Below are positions 40,985 to 49,207 of a stretch of DNA of 62,556 bases, piece after piece (within the stretch, counting starts at the first letter, position 1; every line of letters starts with the position of its first letter). The notes beneath the pieces were generated by a model. The model was given only the letters and a program-made list of their open reading frames with translations, was not told the DNA's origin and searched no databases. The DNA is from a virus, in the IMG/VR virus record IMGVR_UViG_3300037189_033826, positions 1 to 62,556 of that record; one strand, 5' to 3'. The translations under genes were made by a program, and so were the position numbers.

Positions 40985-41371
40985 ATGGATAAATTAGACA
41001 GATTAAATAAATATCGTAGAATACAACGAAAGTTAACTAAGAAAAATTTTTCTTATTACAGATTTTGCCTTTATGACAAAGATAAAATTAAAATAGTTTT
41101 TGATAGCGATAATATAATTCTTACGGTAGAAACATCTAAATACACAATATTTTGGCAATTAATTAATAATAATTGGGGTTATCCTCATTATAGTTTTATC
41201 ATTAGAAACAATGCTCTTCGCGCTCATGTATGTAGTCGAGACTTGGATTTCGACACTATGCCTTTACTTGGCGTGGATATTTCATTAGAAAATGTCTTTA
41301 ATCTAAAAATAGAATCGATCGATGAAGACAGAGTAAATTTGTTTGTTGATAGTTTATTGATTTTTAAATGA
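40985..41371 (+). CDS. Tail-bearing paralog family B, member 4 (LIFK end)
   Basis: About 128 aa; relative of the three tandem proteins at 16639-17798, mainly by its C-terminus (SIDEDRVNLFVDSLLIFK) and size. I chose ATG 40985 because it clears the small gene upstream; the frame is open back to TTG 40901. The central part (KYTIFWQLINNNWGYPHYSF) is diverged. It precedes the Fe-S carrier gene by 7 nt. Confidence 0.68.
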   Translation: MDKLDRLNKYRRIQRKLTKKNFSYYRFCLYDKDKIKIVFDSDNIILTVETSKYTIFWQLINNNWGYPHYSFIIRNNALRAHVCSRDLDFDTMPLLGVDISLENVFNLKIESIDEDRVNLFVDSLLIFK

Positions 41372-41378
41372 GGATAAG

Positions 41379-41702
41379 ATGATTACTTTAACAGATGCGG
41401 CAGCGGCTAAAATTAAATCTTTTTGCGAAGAAGAGGCAATGGAGAAATGTTCCATTCGCATAGCTTTAAAGGGCGGTGGGTGCAGCGGCTTCTCCCATGA
41501 CATGGAGCTTTCTTCTCTTCAAAAAGACAATGATGAACTTTTTCATATCAAAGGAGTTGATGTTTTAATTGATTCTATTTCTCTTCAGTATATGGAAAAT
41601 GTAACGATTGATTGGGAAGAGAGTTTAATGACGTCTGGATTTAAGTTTACGAGCCCTGACATTACGAGTTCTTGTGGTTGTGGCAAAAGTATTTCTTATT
41701 GA
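41379..41702 (+). CDS. A-type iron-sulfur cluster carrier (IscA/ErpA/HesB family)
   Basis: 107-aa protein with the three conserved cysteines of A-type carriers: GGGCSG, then SSCGCGKS near the C-terminus. It would accept an Fe-S cluster or iron and deliver it to apoproteins. It is full length for the family. It has an AGGATAAG ribosome site and lies between tail-bearing small genes. Fe-S client proteins in the window are not obvious, so the client may be elsewhere in the genome or in the host. Confidence 0.9.
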   Translation: MITLTDAAAAKIKSFCEEEAMEKCSIRIALKGGGCSGFSHDMELSSLQKDNDELFHIKGVDVLIDSISLQYMENVTIDWEESLMTSGFKFTSPDITSSCGCGKSISY

Positions 41703-41705
41703 AAA

Positions 41706-41966
41706 ATGAGCTTAGAAATAATTGCGGAAGTAAATGCTTCTCCTGGATTTCGAGATAATAATCTATTGTATATTTGGGGAGTCTCTACTAAAGGAGATCT
41801 TTATTATAAATTAAAATATAAAGACACTCAAGCTTATTTTTGGGATCATGATGATTGGATTCCTATCAATCAGAAAGGCAATAATCTCGTTCTCAATCTT
41901 CAAGAAATGAAGCATATTGCAGATAATTTGTATCCTAAATTACTTCCATATTTAATATTCAAATGA
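41706..41966 (+). CDS. Tail-bearing paralog family C, member 1 (LIFK end)
   Basis: 86-aa protein related to the following gene: LLYIWGVSTKGDLYYKLK, a WxxI segment, and LQEMKHIADNLYPKLLPYLIFK at the end. A predicted beta hairpin precedes a helix with the penultimate-Phe end. ATGA overlap with member 2. No known domain. Confidence 0.73.
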   Translation: MSLEIIAEVNASPGFRDNNLLYIWGVSTKGDLYYKLKYKDTQAYFWDHDDWIPINQKGNNLVLNLQEMKHIADNLYPKLLPYLIFK

Positions 41967-42205
41967 AAATAATAGCCTATACTGATGCTACCATTAAATA
42001 TAATGGTGACCTAAATCGTATCTATCTGTGGGGAATAGATGAAGAGGGATATATCTATTATGCTATTAAAAACAAAAGCAACGACTACCAATCAGAGTGG
42101 GTATCTATAGCGAGCGAAGAAGCTTATTTTGACATGCCTCAGATTGATATCAAAGAAATGAAACACATTGTCGATAATCTATACTGCGCCATAATCTTTA
42201 AATAA
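41963..42205 (+). CDS. Tail-bearing paralog family C, member 2 (IIFK end)
   Basis: 80-aa paralog of the preceding protein: RIYLWGIDEEGYIYYAIK, EWVSIASEE, and IKEMKHIVDNLYCAIIFK. The most conserved part between the two is the MKHI-x-DNLY helix just before the tail, so the C-terminus is under stronger constraint than the body. Confidence 0.73.
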   Translation: MKIIAYTDATIKYNGDLNRIYLWGIDEEGYIYYAIKNKSNDYQSEWVSIASEEAYFDMPQIDIKEMKHIVDNLYCAIIFK

Positions 42206-42207
42206 AA

Positions 42208-42303
42208 ATGTTAAAGTTAATAAACAAATATTTCAATCCTAATAAGCCTTTTAATTATTTATATTCGGGTCTTGATTCAGAATATGAAACGATATGGTAT
42301 TAA
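42208..42303 (+). CDS. Possible very small protein, 31 aa
   Basis: Open frame from ATG 42208, 2 nt after family C member 2, to TAA 42301-42303. It encodes MLKLINKYFNPNKPFNYLY and a short acidic end. It fills an otherwise empty 120-nt gap. No homology claim; coding status uncertain. Confidence 0.4.
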   Translation: MLKLINKYFNPNKPFNYLYSGLDSEYETIWY

Positions 42304-42329
42304 GGGAATTATAGATAAGGAATCTTGTT

Positions 42330-42623
42330 ATGGGTGAGTACGATGAATTACATCGAGATAATGGTCCAGTCATTGACTGTACTGCCGAATCCACTGCATG
42401 GTATCAAAATGGCTATCTTCATAGAGAAGATGGACCTGCTGTTGTATATTATAATGGAGATGAAAATTGGTATTTATATGGCGAGCGCCACCGAGAAGAT
42501 GGACCGGCTATTGAATGCGTTGATGGATTTAAACAGTGGCATTTTAATGGCAAATATATAAAGTGCTCTTCCCAAGAAGAGTTCTTGGCTATAATTAATC
42601 CTAAATTAGCAATGTTTTGGTAA
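42330..42623 (+). CDS. MORN-like repeat protein with LAMFW tail (copy 21)
   Basis: Three repeats (HRDNGPVIDC, HREDGPAVVY, HREDGPAIEC) and the tail SQEEFLAIINPKLAMFW. It has a clear ribosome site (AAGGAA, 8 nt before ATG 42330), unlike most internal copies, so it may head a transcript or translation unit. It opens a run of three copies. Confidence 0.83.
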   Translation: MGEYDELHRDNGPVIDCTAESTAWYQNGYLHREDGPAVVYYNGDENWYLYGERHREDGPAIECVDGFKQWHFNGKYIKCSSQEEFLAIINPKLAMFW

Positions 42624-42646
42624 CATGATGTGAAAGTGGGCTTGTT

Positions 42647-42940
42647 ATGGATGAGAATAATAAATTATATCAAAATGATATTCCTGCTGTGGAATATTAT
42701 AATGGTTACAAAGAATGGCGTCAAGATGGCAAGCTTCATAGATTAAATGGTCCTGCCATTGAATATTCTTCTGGAAAAAAAGAGTGGTATCAACATGGTC
42801 AACTTCATAGGTTAGACGGTCCCGCCGTTGAATATGCTGATGGATATAAAGAGTGGTATTTTCATGGCACATTAATAAAATGCTCTTCTCAAGAGGAATT
42901 TTTAGCCATGACCAATCCTAAATTAGCAATGTTTTGGTGA
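42647..42940 (+). CDS. MORN-like repeat protein with LAMFW tail (copy 22)
   Basis: Two full repeats (HRLNGPAIEY, HRLDGPAVEY) plus a truncated first one (NDIPAVEYYNG) and the tail SQEEFLAMTNPKLAMFW. The N-terminus MDENNKLYQND lacks the usual opening. It starts 23 nt after copy 21. Confidence 0.81.
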   Translation: MDENNKLYQNDIPAVEYYNGYKEWRQDGKLHRLNGPAIEYSSGKKEWYQHGQLHRLDGPAVEYADGYKEWYFHGTLIKCSSQEEFLAMTNPKLAMFW

Positions 42941-42945
42941 TTGAT

Positions 42946-43275
42946 ATGAAAAATGGACTAGAAATAGATGAGCGAGGACATAAGTTTTATTATCTAAATG
43001 ATCTGCTCCATAGAATAGATGGTCCTGCCATTAAATATAAAGATGGCACCGAGGAATGGTATCAAAATGACAAGCGCCATAGATTAAATGGACCAGCTGT
43101 TACATTTGCTAGCGGATACAAATATTGGTATCAATATGGTCAACTTCACAGACTAGATGGTCCTGCTATTGAGACTCCGAATGGAGGTAAGGTATGGTAT
43201 TTTCATGATAAAAATATAAAATGCGCCTCTCAAGAGGAATTTGAAGAACATATTAAATTAGCGATGTTTTGGTAA
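42946..43275 (+). CDS. MORN-like repeat protein with LAMFW tail (copy 23)
   Basis: Three repeats (HRIDGPAIKY, HRLNGPAVTF, HRLDGPAIET) after MKNGLEIDERGHKFYYLND, and the tail SQEEFEEHIKLAMFW. ATG 42946 lies 5 nt after the stop of copy 22. Its tail matches copy 2 rather than its neighbours, suggesting shuffling between arrays. Confidence 0.83.
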   Translation: MKNGLEIDERGHKFYYLNDLLHRIDGPAIKYKDGTEEWYQNDKRHRLNGPAVTFASGYKYWYQYGQLHRLDGPAIETPNGGKVWYFHDKNIKCASQEEFEEHIKLAMFW

Positions 43276-43295
43276 ATTATAAAGGAAATAAAATA

Positions 43296-43595
43296 ATGGA
43301 ATTATATGTAGTAATGGGTGGGCAAGGGGAACGCAGCATGGACAGACAATCATTTTTAGGAGTTTATTCCTCTGAAAAATTAGCTGAAGATGCTCTCAAA
43401 AAATTCATGCTGGCTTTCATCGATGAATTTGATTGTGAAGATGGCGCTATTGAAGACTTAATGAGCCAAGAAAACGTTCAAAACGAATCAGATCTTTCAT
43501 TATCTTGCGTTCAAGAATACTTTAATTCATCAAATGATGAGTTGGAGGAATTTTATATTGAAAAACGAAACCTTGATGAACCTATAAAAGAATGA
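43296..43595 (+). CDS. Hypothetical acidic protein, 99 aa
   Basis: Starts at ATG 43296 with an AAAGGAA ribosome site (MELYVVMGGQGERSMDRQSF). The beta-strand opening and a SSEKLAEDALKKFML helix are typical of small phage proteins that read like ferredoxin-type folds. It overlaps the nucleotidyltransferase by ATGA, so they are coupled. Function unknown. Confidence 0.68.
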   Translation: MELYVVMGGQGERSMDRQSFLGVYSSEKLAEDALKKFMLAFIDEFDCEDGAIEDLMSQENVQNESDLSLSCVQEYFNSSNDELEEFYIEKRNLDEPIKE

Positions 43596-44734
43596 TAAAA
43601 AATAATATTCTAAATAAAATCGTTAATCATAATCCGAGTCTCTCTTGGATTAAAGACAATACTGTTCTCTTGGCGCTTCATGGAAGCCGAGCTTATAATT
43701 GTCATTTAGATGAAACGTCTGATTACGATTATAAAGGAATTTGCATTCCTGAGAAGAAATTTTTTCTAGGTTCTCAATACCGCTTCGAACAGGCAGAGCT
43801 ATCTGAGCCTGATTCTGTCATTTATGAGATTAGAAAATTTTTTACCCTTGCTACCAACGGAAATCCTAATATTTTAGAAGTTCTTTTTGGAGATGACGAT
43901 GATATCGTTCATATAGATTCTATTGGAGAAGAGATTCGATCTCATCGAGATAAATTTCTTTCAAAACGAGTTAAAGCGACTTTTGCCGGATATGCTCATG
44001 CGCAGCTTAAAAAAGCAAAATTACATCGTAAGCACTTTATTAATCCTCCAAAAGCACCTCCAACTAGAAAAGAAATGGGTCTACCTGAGCAGACTCTAAT
44101 TCCACGAGATCAGCTCATGGCGGCTGAGTCCGAAGTCAGAAAAGAGCTTGAAAAGCTCAATCTAGATTTTCTAGATGAATTGCCCGAGGCAGTGAAAATT
44201 TCAATGCAAAATACGATGGTAGATATGCTATCTGAACTAAAAGTTCATTCGGATGCCAAATGGTCTGCCGCAGCTCGTAAGGTTGGATTATCCGATAACT
44301 TTATCGAAATAATGCAGAAAGAGCGCGCTTATACCAATGCGAAAACTGAGTGGGATAATTATATTAATTGGAAAGAAAATAGGAATAGAGCAAGATTTGA
44401 ATCAGAATTAAAATTTCAAATTGATACGAAAAATGCTTATCACTTAGTTAGACTTTTGCGTATGTGTCGGGAAATATTAACAACCGGAAAAGTTATTGTT
44501 AAACGTCCAGATCGAGAAGAGCTTTTAGCCATTCGTCGCGGAGAATGGTCTTATGAAAAAATCATTGATTATGCTGAGGAACAAAATAACTTTATTAAAA
44601 ATTATAATGGAAAAGATTTTTTACCAGCCGCTCCAGATTCTAAATTTTTAGACGATCTTTGTATCAATTTAATTGAAAAGTCTTTATCTAAATACTCATT
44701 GTATTCAATTAAGAAGAAGTTAAAAATATGGTAA
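43592..44734 (+). CDS. Predicted nucleotidyltransferase (YcgL/COG3541-like)
   Basis: 380-aa protein with HGSRAYNCHLDETSDYDYKGI, the GS-x(n)-D-x-D signature of polymerase-beta-type nucleotidyltransferases. A second conserved part follows (RKFFTLATNGNPNILEVLFG), common to a family of phage and bacterial proteins of this size. The C-terminal half is helical (KFQIDTKNAYHLVRLLRM). It may transfer a nucleotide to RNA or protein; substrate unknown. Coupled with the genes on both sides. Confidence 0.82.
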   Translation: MIKNNILNKIVNHNPSLSWIKDNTVLLALHGSRAYNCHLDETSDYDYKGICIPEKKFFLGSQYRFEQAELSEPDSVIYEIRKFFTLATNGNPNILEVLFGDDDDIVHIDSIGEEIRSHRDKFLSKRVKATFAGYAHAQLKKAKLHRKHFINPPKAPPTRKEMGLPEQTLIPRDQLMAAESEVRKELEKLNLDFLDELPEAVKISMQNTMVDMLSELKVHSDAKWSAAARKVGLSDNFIEIMQKERAYTNAKTEWDNYINWKENRNRARFESELKFQIDTKNAYHLVRLLRMCREILTTGKVIVKRPDREELLAIRRGEWSYEKIIDYAEEQNNFIKNYNGKDFLPAAPDSKFLDDLCINLIEKSLSKYSLYSIKKKLKIW

Positions 44735-44964
44735 AACTATACGTTAGTCTTGCTATTGCAATTATTGTTATTATTTTAATTGCTGCTTTTGAAATTAGAA
44801 GGATGATTAAGGTAACTTATGAGTTTGGAAAAATGATCTATTCTAAAGATAGCTTTGAAATAAAACAATTTATAAAAAAGAATTATTATGACTTATCAGA
44901 TTTAGACATTGATCAGCTTAATAATAGAATTTCTTATTTGAAAGGGATTCATGAACATGAATAA
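44728..44964 (+). CDS. Small single-pass membrane protein, 78 aa
   Basis: An N-terminal membrane helix (LYVSLAIAIIVIILIAAF) is followed by a basic stretch (EIRRMIK), predicting the N-terminus outside or in the bilayer and a cytoplasmic C-terminus of about 55 residues. It starts within the end of the nucleotidyltransferase gene and overlaps the next gene. Possible inner-membrane anchor; no family recognised. Confidence 0.65.
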   Translation: MVKLYVSLAIAIIVIILIAAFEIRRMIKVTYEFGKMIYSKDSFEIKQFIKKNYYDLSDLDIDQLNNRISYLKGIHEHE

Positions 44965-45442
44965 ATATTATGCTTTTTTATCTGATGGTTTTCGCCCTAA
45001 TAAACAAGATCTTCACTTATGCAGACGAAGTGTCTTGTCCCACCCATGGGGGAATTCGCCATTTGAAGATTTGCTCGAAACAATGTTTGATTTTAATGCT
45101 CTAGTTAAAGCGAAAGATTCAGCTCTATGGAAAATTGATTTTAGTCAAGCTCAAAAATTAGAGCCTGGAGAATTTTTAATAGTAAATACAGAGATCAAAC
45201 AAGAGTTTTGGTCTGATTCTTGGAATAGATGCACTTACCTTAAGTGTTTAACCCAAGAAAACATTGATACTTTCAATGAAGTTGAAGAGATTAAAAACAA
45301 TCAAAAACTAATTGAAGATAAATTATTAAAAATAAATACAGATTTATTAAGAAATCAGCTATATATTGATAAGTTAAATACAGAACAAGATATTAAGAAT
45401 ATAAAAAATAAAATTCGAGAAGTTCAAGACAGTATAAAATGA
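44951..45442 (+). CDS. Hypothetical protein with C-terminal coiled coil, 163 aa
   Basis: The globular N-terminal half contains RRSVLSHPWGNSPFEDLLET and KLEPGEFLIVNTE. The last 55 residues are Lys/Glu/Asn-rich with heptads (LNTEQDIKNIKNKIREVQ), likely a coiled coil. AAAGGG precedes ATG 44951; ATG 44957 is an alternative. ATGA overlap with the exonuclease gene. Confidence 0.7.
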   Translation: MNMNKYYAFLSDGFRPNKQDLHLCRRSVLSHPWGNSPFEDLLETMFDFNALVKAKDSALWKIDFSQAQKLEPGEFLIVNTEIKQEFWSDSWNRCTYLKCLTQENIDTFNEVEEIKNNQKLIEDKLLKINTDLLRNQLYIDKLNTEQDIKNIKNKIREVQDSIK

Positions 45443-46002
45443 GTAATAAACAAGAAATCTATATTAGCATAGACATTGAAGCAGATGGCAAGATTCCAGG
45501 AGATAGCTCGATGTTATCTCTTGGAGCGGCTGCCTTTTATCCAGATGGAGAAATGGTTTCAACCTTCTCTATAAATCTAGAAACATTGCCTAATGCAATT
45601 CCTGATAAGGATACAATGGCTTGGTGGGCTCAAAATGATGAAGCTTATCAAAAGTCGCGCAAAAACGTTCAAGACCCAAAAGCAGGTATGACTAGATTTG
45701 TTCAATGGGTTGAGGCTTTAGATGGCAATCCCGTAGCTTTAGCATATCCCGCAGGGTACGACTGGAGCTGGATCTACTGGTACATGATTCATTTTGTTGG
45801 AAGAAGCCCATTTTCTTTTTCTTGTCTTGACATTAAGAGTTATGCAATGTCAATGCTTAAGTCTCCATTTCGGAAGACAACCAAGAAAAACATGCCTAAA
45901 CGATGGTTTTCAAAGGAAAAACATACACATGTCGCCGTTCAAGATGCTATTGAGCAAGGAGAGCTATTTATTAACATGTTGAAAGAAAATTTGAAAAAGT
46001 AG
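45439..46002 (+). CDS. DnaQ-like 3'-5' exonuclease (DEDDh)
   Basis: 187-aa exonuclease with SIDIEADG (the D-x-E metal site), a GYDWSWIYWYM region providing the second Asp, LDIKSYA, and HVAVQDAIEQG, the H...D pair of the DEDDh type. It lacks any polymerase domain, so it is a stand-alone nuclease that may trim DNA or RNA 3' ends. It ends in TAG, but suppression would add only one residue before TGA. It precedes the second MoxR gene. Confidence 0.87.
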   Translation: MSNKQEIYISIDIEADGKIPGDSSMLSLGAAAFYPDGEMVSTFSINLETLPNAIPDKDTMAWWAQNDEAYQKSRKNVQDPKAGMTRFVQWVEALDGNPVALAYPAGYDWSWIYWYMIHFVGRSPFSFSCLDIKSYAMSMLKSPFRKTTKKNMPKRWFSKEKHTHVAVQDAIEQGELFINMLKENLKK

Positions 46003-46020
46003 GATTGATATATTGATTAT

Positions 46021-47115
46021 GTGAGCAACTCATTAAATTTACAGGAAATTGGACAAGAACAAGCCGCTAATATCTCTAAACTTTTTATTAATAGTGGAGA
46101 AAACCTTCTTCTATTAGGTCGAAGAGGGACCGGCAAAACGCAATTATTGATGCAATCTGTTAAAGATTGTGGATATAAAATAATTTATATTAATTTATCG
46201 GTTATTGAGCGTTGTGATCTTCTTGGCTATCCAGATATGTTTAATAGCTCGGAAACGGTTGATTTTAAATCCCCAAACTTCTTACCAAAAGCAAATGGTA
46301 AAAAGCCCGATACAGTCCTTTTTTTTGATGAAATTGACAAGTGTTCTTCAGATATTACAGCTCCACTATTAGAAATTCTACAATTTAAAAAAATTAACGG
46401 GAGCCCATTAAATGCTGCTGCCTGTATTTTGACCGGCAATTTGATTGAAGAAGGGGCATATTCCAATCAAATCAGCTCTGCGATTCTGGATCGGTGCGCA
46501 AAGTATGTTCTTAAATTTGATTTAGATTATTGGATTGAGTGGGCAAAAGTTAATGATGTCCACGATTTGATTGTTAGTTTCTTGATTGCGAACCCAGAAT
46601 TAGCTTGCGGCGAGCCAGAGACGACTTATTATGCTACACCAAGCCCTCGGGGTTGGACGCTTGCTAGCCAGGCGTTATGGCGCGCTAAAGAGCTAAAGAT
46701 GACAGACATACAAACCGTCAGCAGTCTCATTGCCGGATATGTTGGATACGAAGCGAGTCTTCGCTTTGAAACTTGGTATAGATTTTATCGCAAATTTGAG
46801 CCAATCATTCATTCTTTATTTGAATTCAATGAATCAAATTTTGATTATGATAGTTTGATGCCAACAGAAAAATTAGTTTTCTGCATTACAGCTTGTCATT
46901 TAGCCAAACTAAAGATACAGGAATCAGCCAAAAACAAGTCTAAGTATTTAGAAACATTGTGCTTTTTCTTTGATAAACATCAGGTTGATATTGAGACTCA
47001 ATTAATTTCATTAAGGAATTCATTTCCGGTAGAGTTTGTGACCAAACATAAATTATATTCAAATAAAGTATTTTTAAAGAAATTTGAAAAAATACAAGAT
47101 GTCATTAAGAAATGA
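46021..47115 (+). CDS. MoxR-like AAA+ ATPase (copy 2)
   Basis: 364-aa paralog of the 27865 protein: Walker A GRRGTGKT, YINLSVIERCDLLGYPDMF, Walker B LFFDEIDKCS and the TGNLIEEGA sensor. It starts with GTG at 46021 since the nearby ATG is followed at once by a stop. No VWA partner lies next to it. Instead it overlaps the first of nine zinc-ribbon-like genes by ATGA. It may share the VWA partner at 29093 or act on a different target set. Confidence 0.87.
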   Translation: MSNSLNLQEIGQEQAANISKLFINSGENLLLLGRRGTGKTQLLMQSVKDCGYKIIYINLSVIERCDLLGYPDMFNSSETVDFKSPNFLPKANGKKPDTVLFFDEIDKCSSDITAPLLEILQFKKINGSPLNAAACILTGNLIEEGAYSNQISSAILDRCAKYVLKFDLDYWIEWAKVNDVHDLIVSFLIANPELACGEPETTYYATPSPRGWTLASQALWRAKELKMTDIQTVSSLIAGYVGYEASLRFETWYRFYRKFEPIIHSLFEFNESNFDYDSLMPTEKLVFCITACHLAKLKIQESAKNKSKYLETLCFFFDKHQVDIETQLISLRNSFPVEFVTKHKLYSNKVFLKKFEKIQDVIKK

Positions 47116-47438
47116 AATGTCTAATCCATACAGAACAAGAATTAAGTCCCGCCTTTAACGAATTTTCTTTTTATTGCTCGCGATGTAATGGAGACGAATA
47201 TTATAATTTTTTTTATAATGCTTATTCAGAAGATAAGTGTTCTAAGGAAGCTAGAATTGTAATGGATATTAATGACTATAGGCTTTGTTATAAAATAAAC
47301 GATTCATCAGAATCTTATCTTTATAAGCGCAGAAATAAAGAAAGTAAAATTTTATTAGATTTGCCCGCTAATTTACATATTACTCATACTTACGATCAAA
47401 TTGTCAAACTCATTGAAGAATATTTAATATTTTCATGA
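47112..47438 (+). CDS. Zinc-ribbon-like protein, array member 1 (LIFS end)
   Basis: 108 aa. The first knuckle is degenerate (MKCLIHTEQE), the second YCSRCNGD is intact. The acidic middle has MDINDYRLCYKI, and the end is THTYDQIVKLIEEYLIFS. It is coupled to the MoxR gene and to member 2 by ATGA overlaps. Members share only the Cys pattern, a central DxxRL/I strand and the tail, so they are anciently diverged or fast evolving. Confidence 0.77.
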   Translation: MKCLIHTEQELSPAFNEFSFYCSRCNGDEYYNFFYNAYSEDKCSKEARIVMDINDYRLCYKINDSSESYLYKRRNKESKILLDLPANLHITHTYDQIVKLIEEYLIFS

Positions 47439-47758
47439 AGTGCCTTATTTGTCAAAATTCTGAATTAGAATCAGCGCCTGGATGGACACGCAGTTATTTT
47501 TGCGGCTTTTGCGGAAAAGATGATAGGAATGATTATAATTTTTATTTCAGTAATGATTATGGGTTTATGGCTATTAATATAGATAATTATAGGTTAATTT
47601 ACTATTATAAAAACCCATCTTATTCTTATTTTATAATTCGAAAAGAAGATTGCAGTTTTGACAGAATTAATATTAATTATTTTCCTGCGAATATGCATTT
47701 AACTCATTCATTAGATCAAATTAAAAATATAATAGATCAACATTTGGTGTTTTCATGA
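47435..47758 (+). CDS. Zinc-ribbon-like protein, array member 2 (LVFS end)
   Basis: 107 aa with MKCLICQNSE and YFCGFCGKDD knuckles, the central strand INIDNYRLIYYY, and the end THSLDQIKNIIDQHLVFS. Closest to member 1 in the central strand and tail. Coupled by ATGA to both neighbours. Confidence 0.78.
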   Translation: MKCLICQNSELESAPGWTRSYFCGFCGKDDRNDYNFYFSNDYGFMAINIDNYRLIYYYKNPSYSYFIIRKEDCSFDRININYFPANMHLTHSLDQIKNIIDQHLVFS

Positions 47759-48048
47759 TTAAATGTTTCTTTTGTAAAAATATAATTAAAAGTCCTGATT
47801 TAAATTTTACTTGGGCTACATGTTTTCATGGTCCAAAAGAATTTTATCATAAATCATCAGATAATCGTACTCTTTTATGGTTTTCAGACGATCTTGCTTT
47901 AGCTATTAATCATGCTAAAAATGGAAATGATTATATTCGTTGTAATAATAAAAAAATTTACATAGGGAATTTCCCAAATAACTTTCTTGATATTTATTCT
48001 GAAAAAGATGCCATTAATCTTATTAACCAATATTTGGTGTTTTCATGA
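47755..48048 (+). CDS. Zinc-ribbon-like protein, array member 3 (LVFS end)
   Basis: 97 aa with MIKCFFCKNI as the first knuckle; the second Cys pair is reduced to a single TCFHGPKEF. It ends YSEKDAINLINQYLVFS. Loss of the second knuckle suggests zinc binding is not essential in every member, while the tail is kept. Confidence 0.75.
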   Translation: MIKCFFCKNIIKSPDLNFTWATCFHGPKEFYHKSSDNRTLLWFSDDLALAINHAKNGNDYIRCNNKKIYIGNFPNNFLDIYSEKDAINLINQYLVFS

Positions 48049-48347
48049 TTATTAAATGTCCCGGATGTCAATCTACTCTTGAACCAAAAAGTAAAATTTA
48101 TACATGTGATTCTTGTCCCAAAGTTAAGTTTAAAAAACATGCCGATTTGCCCTATTTTAGGTTTGAGGAAGATTATGGATGGTCTCTAACTCTAAACGAC
48201 ATTAGAATATGTCATTACATAGAACAATCATATTATTGGCTTTCATCAGAAGTCTCTCATATTGAGATGGATTTTCCATTTGATCTTTATCAAAAGACAG
48301 AGAGCGACATTTTACTTTTTATTAAAACGGCAACTATATTTAAATGA
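48045..48347 (+). CDS. Zinc-ribbon-like protein, array member 4 (TIFK end)
   Basis: 100 aa with IIKCPGCQST and YTCDSCPKVK knuckles, a central LNDIRICHYI strand and the end TESDILLFIKTATIFK. Its second knuckle (CxxCP) matches the 7675 protein and member 9. Its stop AAATGA provides the next start. Confidence 0.78.
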   Translation: MIIKCPGCQSTLEPKSKIYTCDSCPKVKFKKHADLPYFRFEEDYGWSLTLNDIRICHYIEQSYYWLSSEVSHIEMDFPFDLYQKTESDILLFIKTATIFK

Positions 48348-48640
48348 AAATTAAATGTTTGTTTTGTTCTAATTATTTGGACAATGAGAGCGGATATTAT
48401 TGCTCAAATGAAAAGAGAGACTCCCCAAATTATCATGCCGGATACATGCATTATTCCAATGATGGTAATTGGTATATTGTATTTAAAGAATATGTTTTAC
48501 AAAAATCCCCTTCTAGAAGCGGAATTATTTGTAGATTAACTAGCAAATATATTTATATTGATATAGACCCTCAAGCCTATTTGTTTTCTAAAGAAAAAAT
48601 AATGAGTGATATTATTTTTCCAAATATAATATTTTCATGA
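48344..48640 (+). CDS. Zinc-ribbon-like protein, array member 5 (IIFS end)
   Basis: 98 aa with KIKCLFCSNY followed by a single-Cys YYCSNEKRD region, and the end LFSKEKIMSDIIFPNIIFS. The tail is longer and slightly altered, but Phe is still penultimate. ATGA overlaps on both sides. Confidence 0.75.
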   Translation: MKIKCLFCSNYLDNESGYYCSNEKRDSPNYHAGYMHYSNDGNWYIVFKEYVLQKSPSRSGIICRLTSKYIYIDIDPQAYLFSKEKIMSDIIFPNIIFS

Positions 48641-48918
48641 AATGTCCATTGTGTGAAAATGAGATGTCGATTTCACAACGACACTTCAATCAGTGTAAAG
48701 AATGTAAAAATTTTTATTATTATAATGATAATGACTGGGTGATCCATATTGGATCCATTAAAATAGATTGCAACTCATTTTATCGCTCATATCCAGGCGT
48801 TTTCATTTTTGATGGAAGCCTCACCTTAATAGAAGACTCAAATCTTCCTAGAGATTTATTTAAATATTCAAAAGAAGAGATATTGCGTAAAGTAAATGAA
48901 ACTTTAATCTTTTTATAA
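48637..48918 (+). CDS. Zinc-ribbon-like protein, array member 6 (LIFL end)
   Basis: 93 aa with MKCPLCENEM and QCKECKNFYY knuckles, IHIGSIKIDCNSF, and the end YSKEEILRKVNETLIFL. Very similar in layout to member 7, indicating a recent duplication. It ends with TAA and leaves a 7-nt gap before member 7, the only break in the chain of overlaps. Confidence 0.78.
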   Translation: MKCPLCENEMSISQRHFNQCKECKNFYYYNDNDWVIHIGSIKIDCNSFYRSYPGVFIFDGSLTLIEDSNLPRDLFKYSKEEILRKVNETLIFL

Positions 48919-48925
48919 GGCTATT

Positions 48926-49207
48926 ATGAGATGTCCATTGTGTGAAATTAATATTCCGTTTAGAAGAAACGATCATAATTTTTGTGATTGTGAAAATTTT
49001 TATTTTTGTAATGACACAGATTGGTGGGTTCGAATCGAATCTATTACAATAGATTGTCAGCCATACCATTCGTATGGAGATGAGGGGGTTGTTATTAAAA
49101 ATAAAAATAATATTATAATGAAAAATACGGGAATTCCTATTGATTTTTACAAACGATCAAAAGAAGAAATATCTCTTAAAATTCAAGAGATTTTAATTTT
49201 TTTATGA
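48926..49207 (+). CDS. Zinc-ribbon-like protein, array member 7 (LIFL end)
   Basis: 93 aa, closest to member 6: MRCPLCEINI, then FCDCENFYFC, IRIESITIDCQ-like strand (written here as RIESITIDCQPY), and the end RSKEEISLKIQEILIFL. ATGA overlap with member 8. Confidence 0.78.
   Translation: MRCPLCEINIPFRRNDHNFCDCENFYFCNDTDWWVRIESITIDCQPYHSYGDEGVVIKNKNNIIMKNTGIPIDFYKRSKEEISLKIQEILIFL

Noticed and set aside
49027-49045. T-loop-like GGTTCGAATC suggesting a further tRNA
   Set aside because: No acceptor or anticodon arms pair around it; it encodes part of a zinc-ribbon-like protein.
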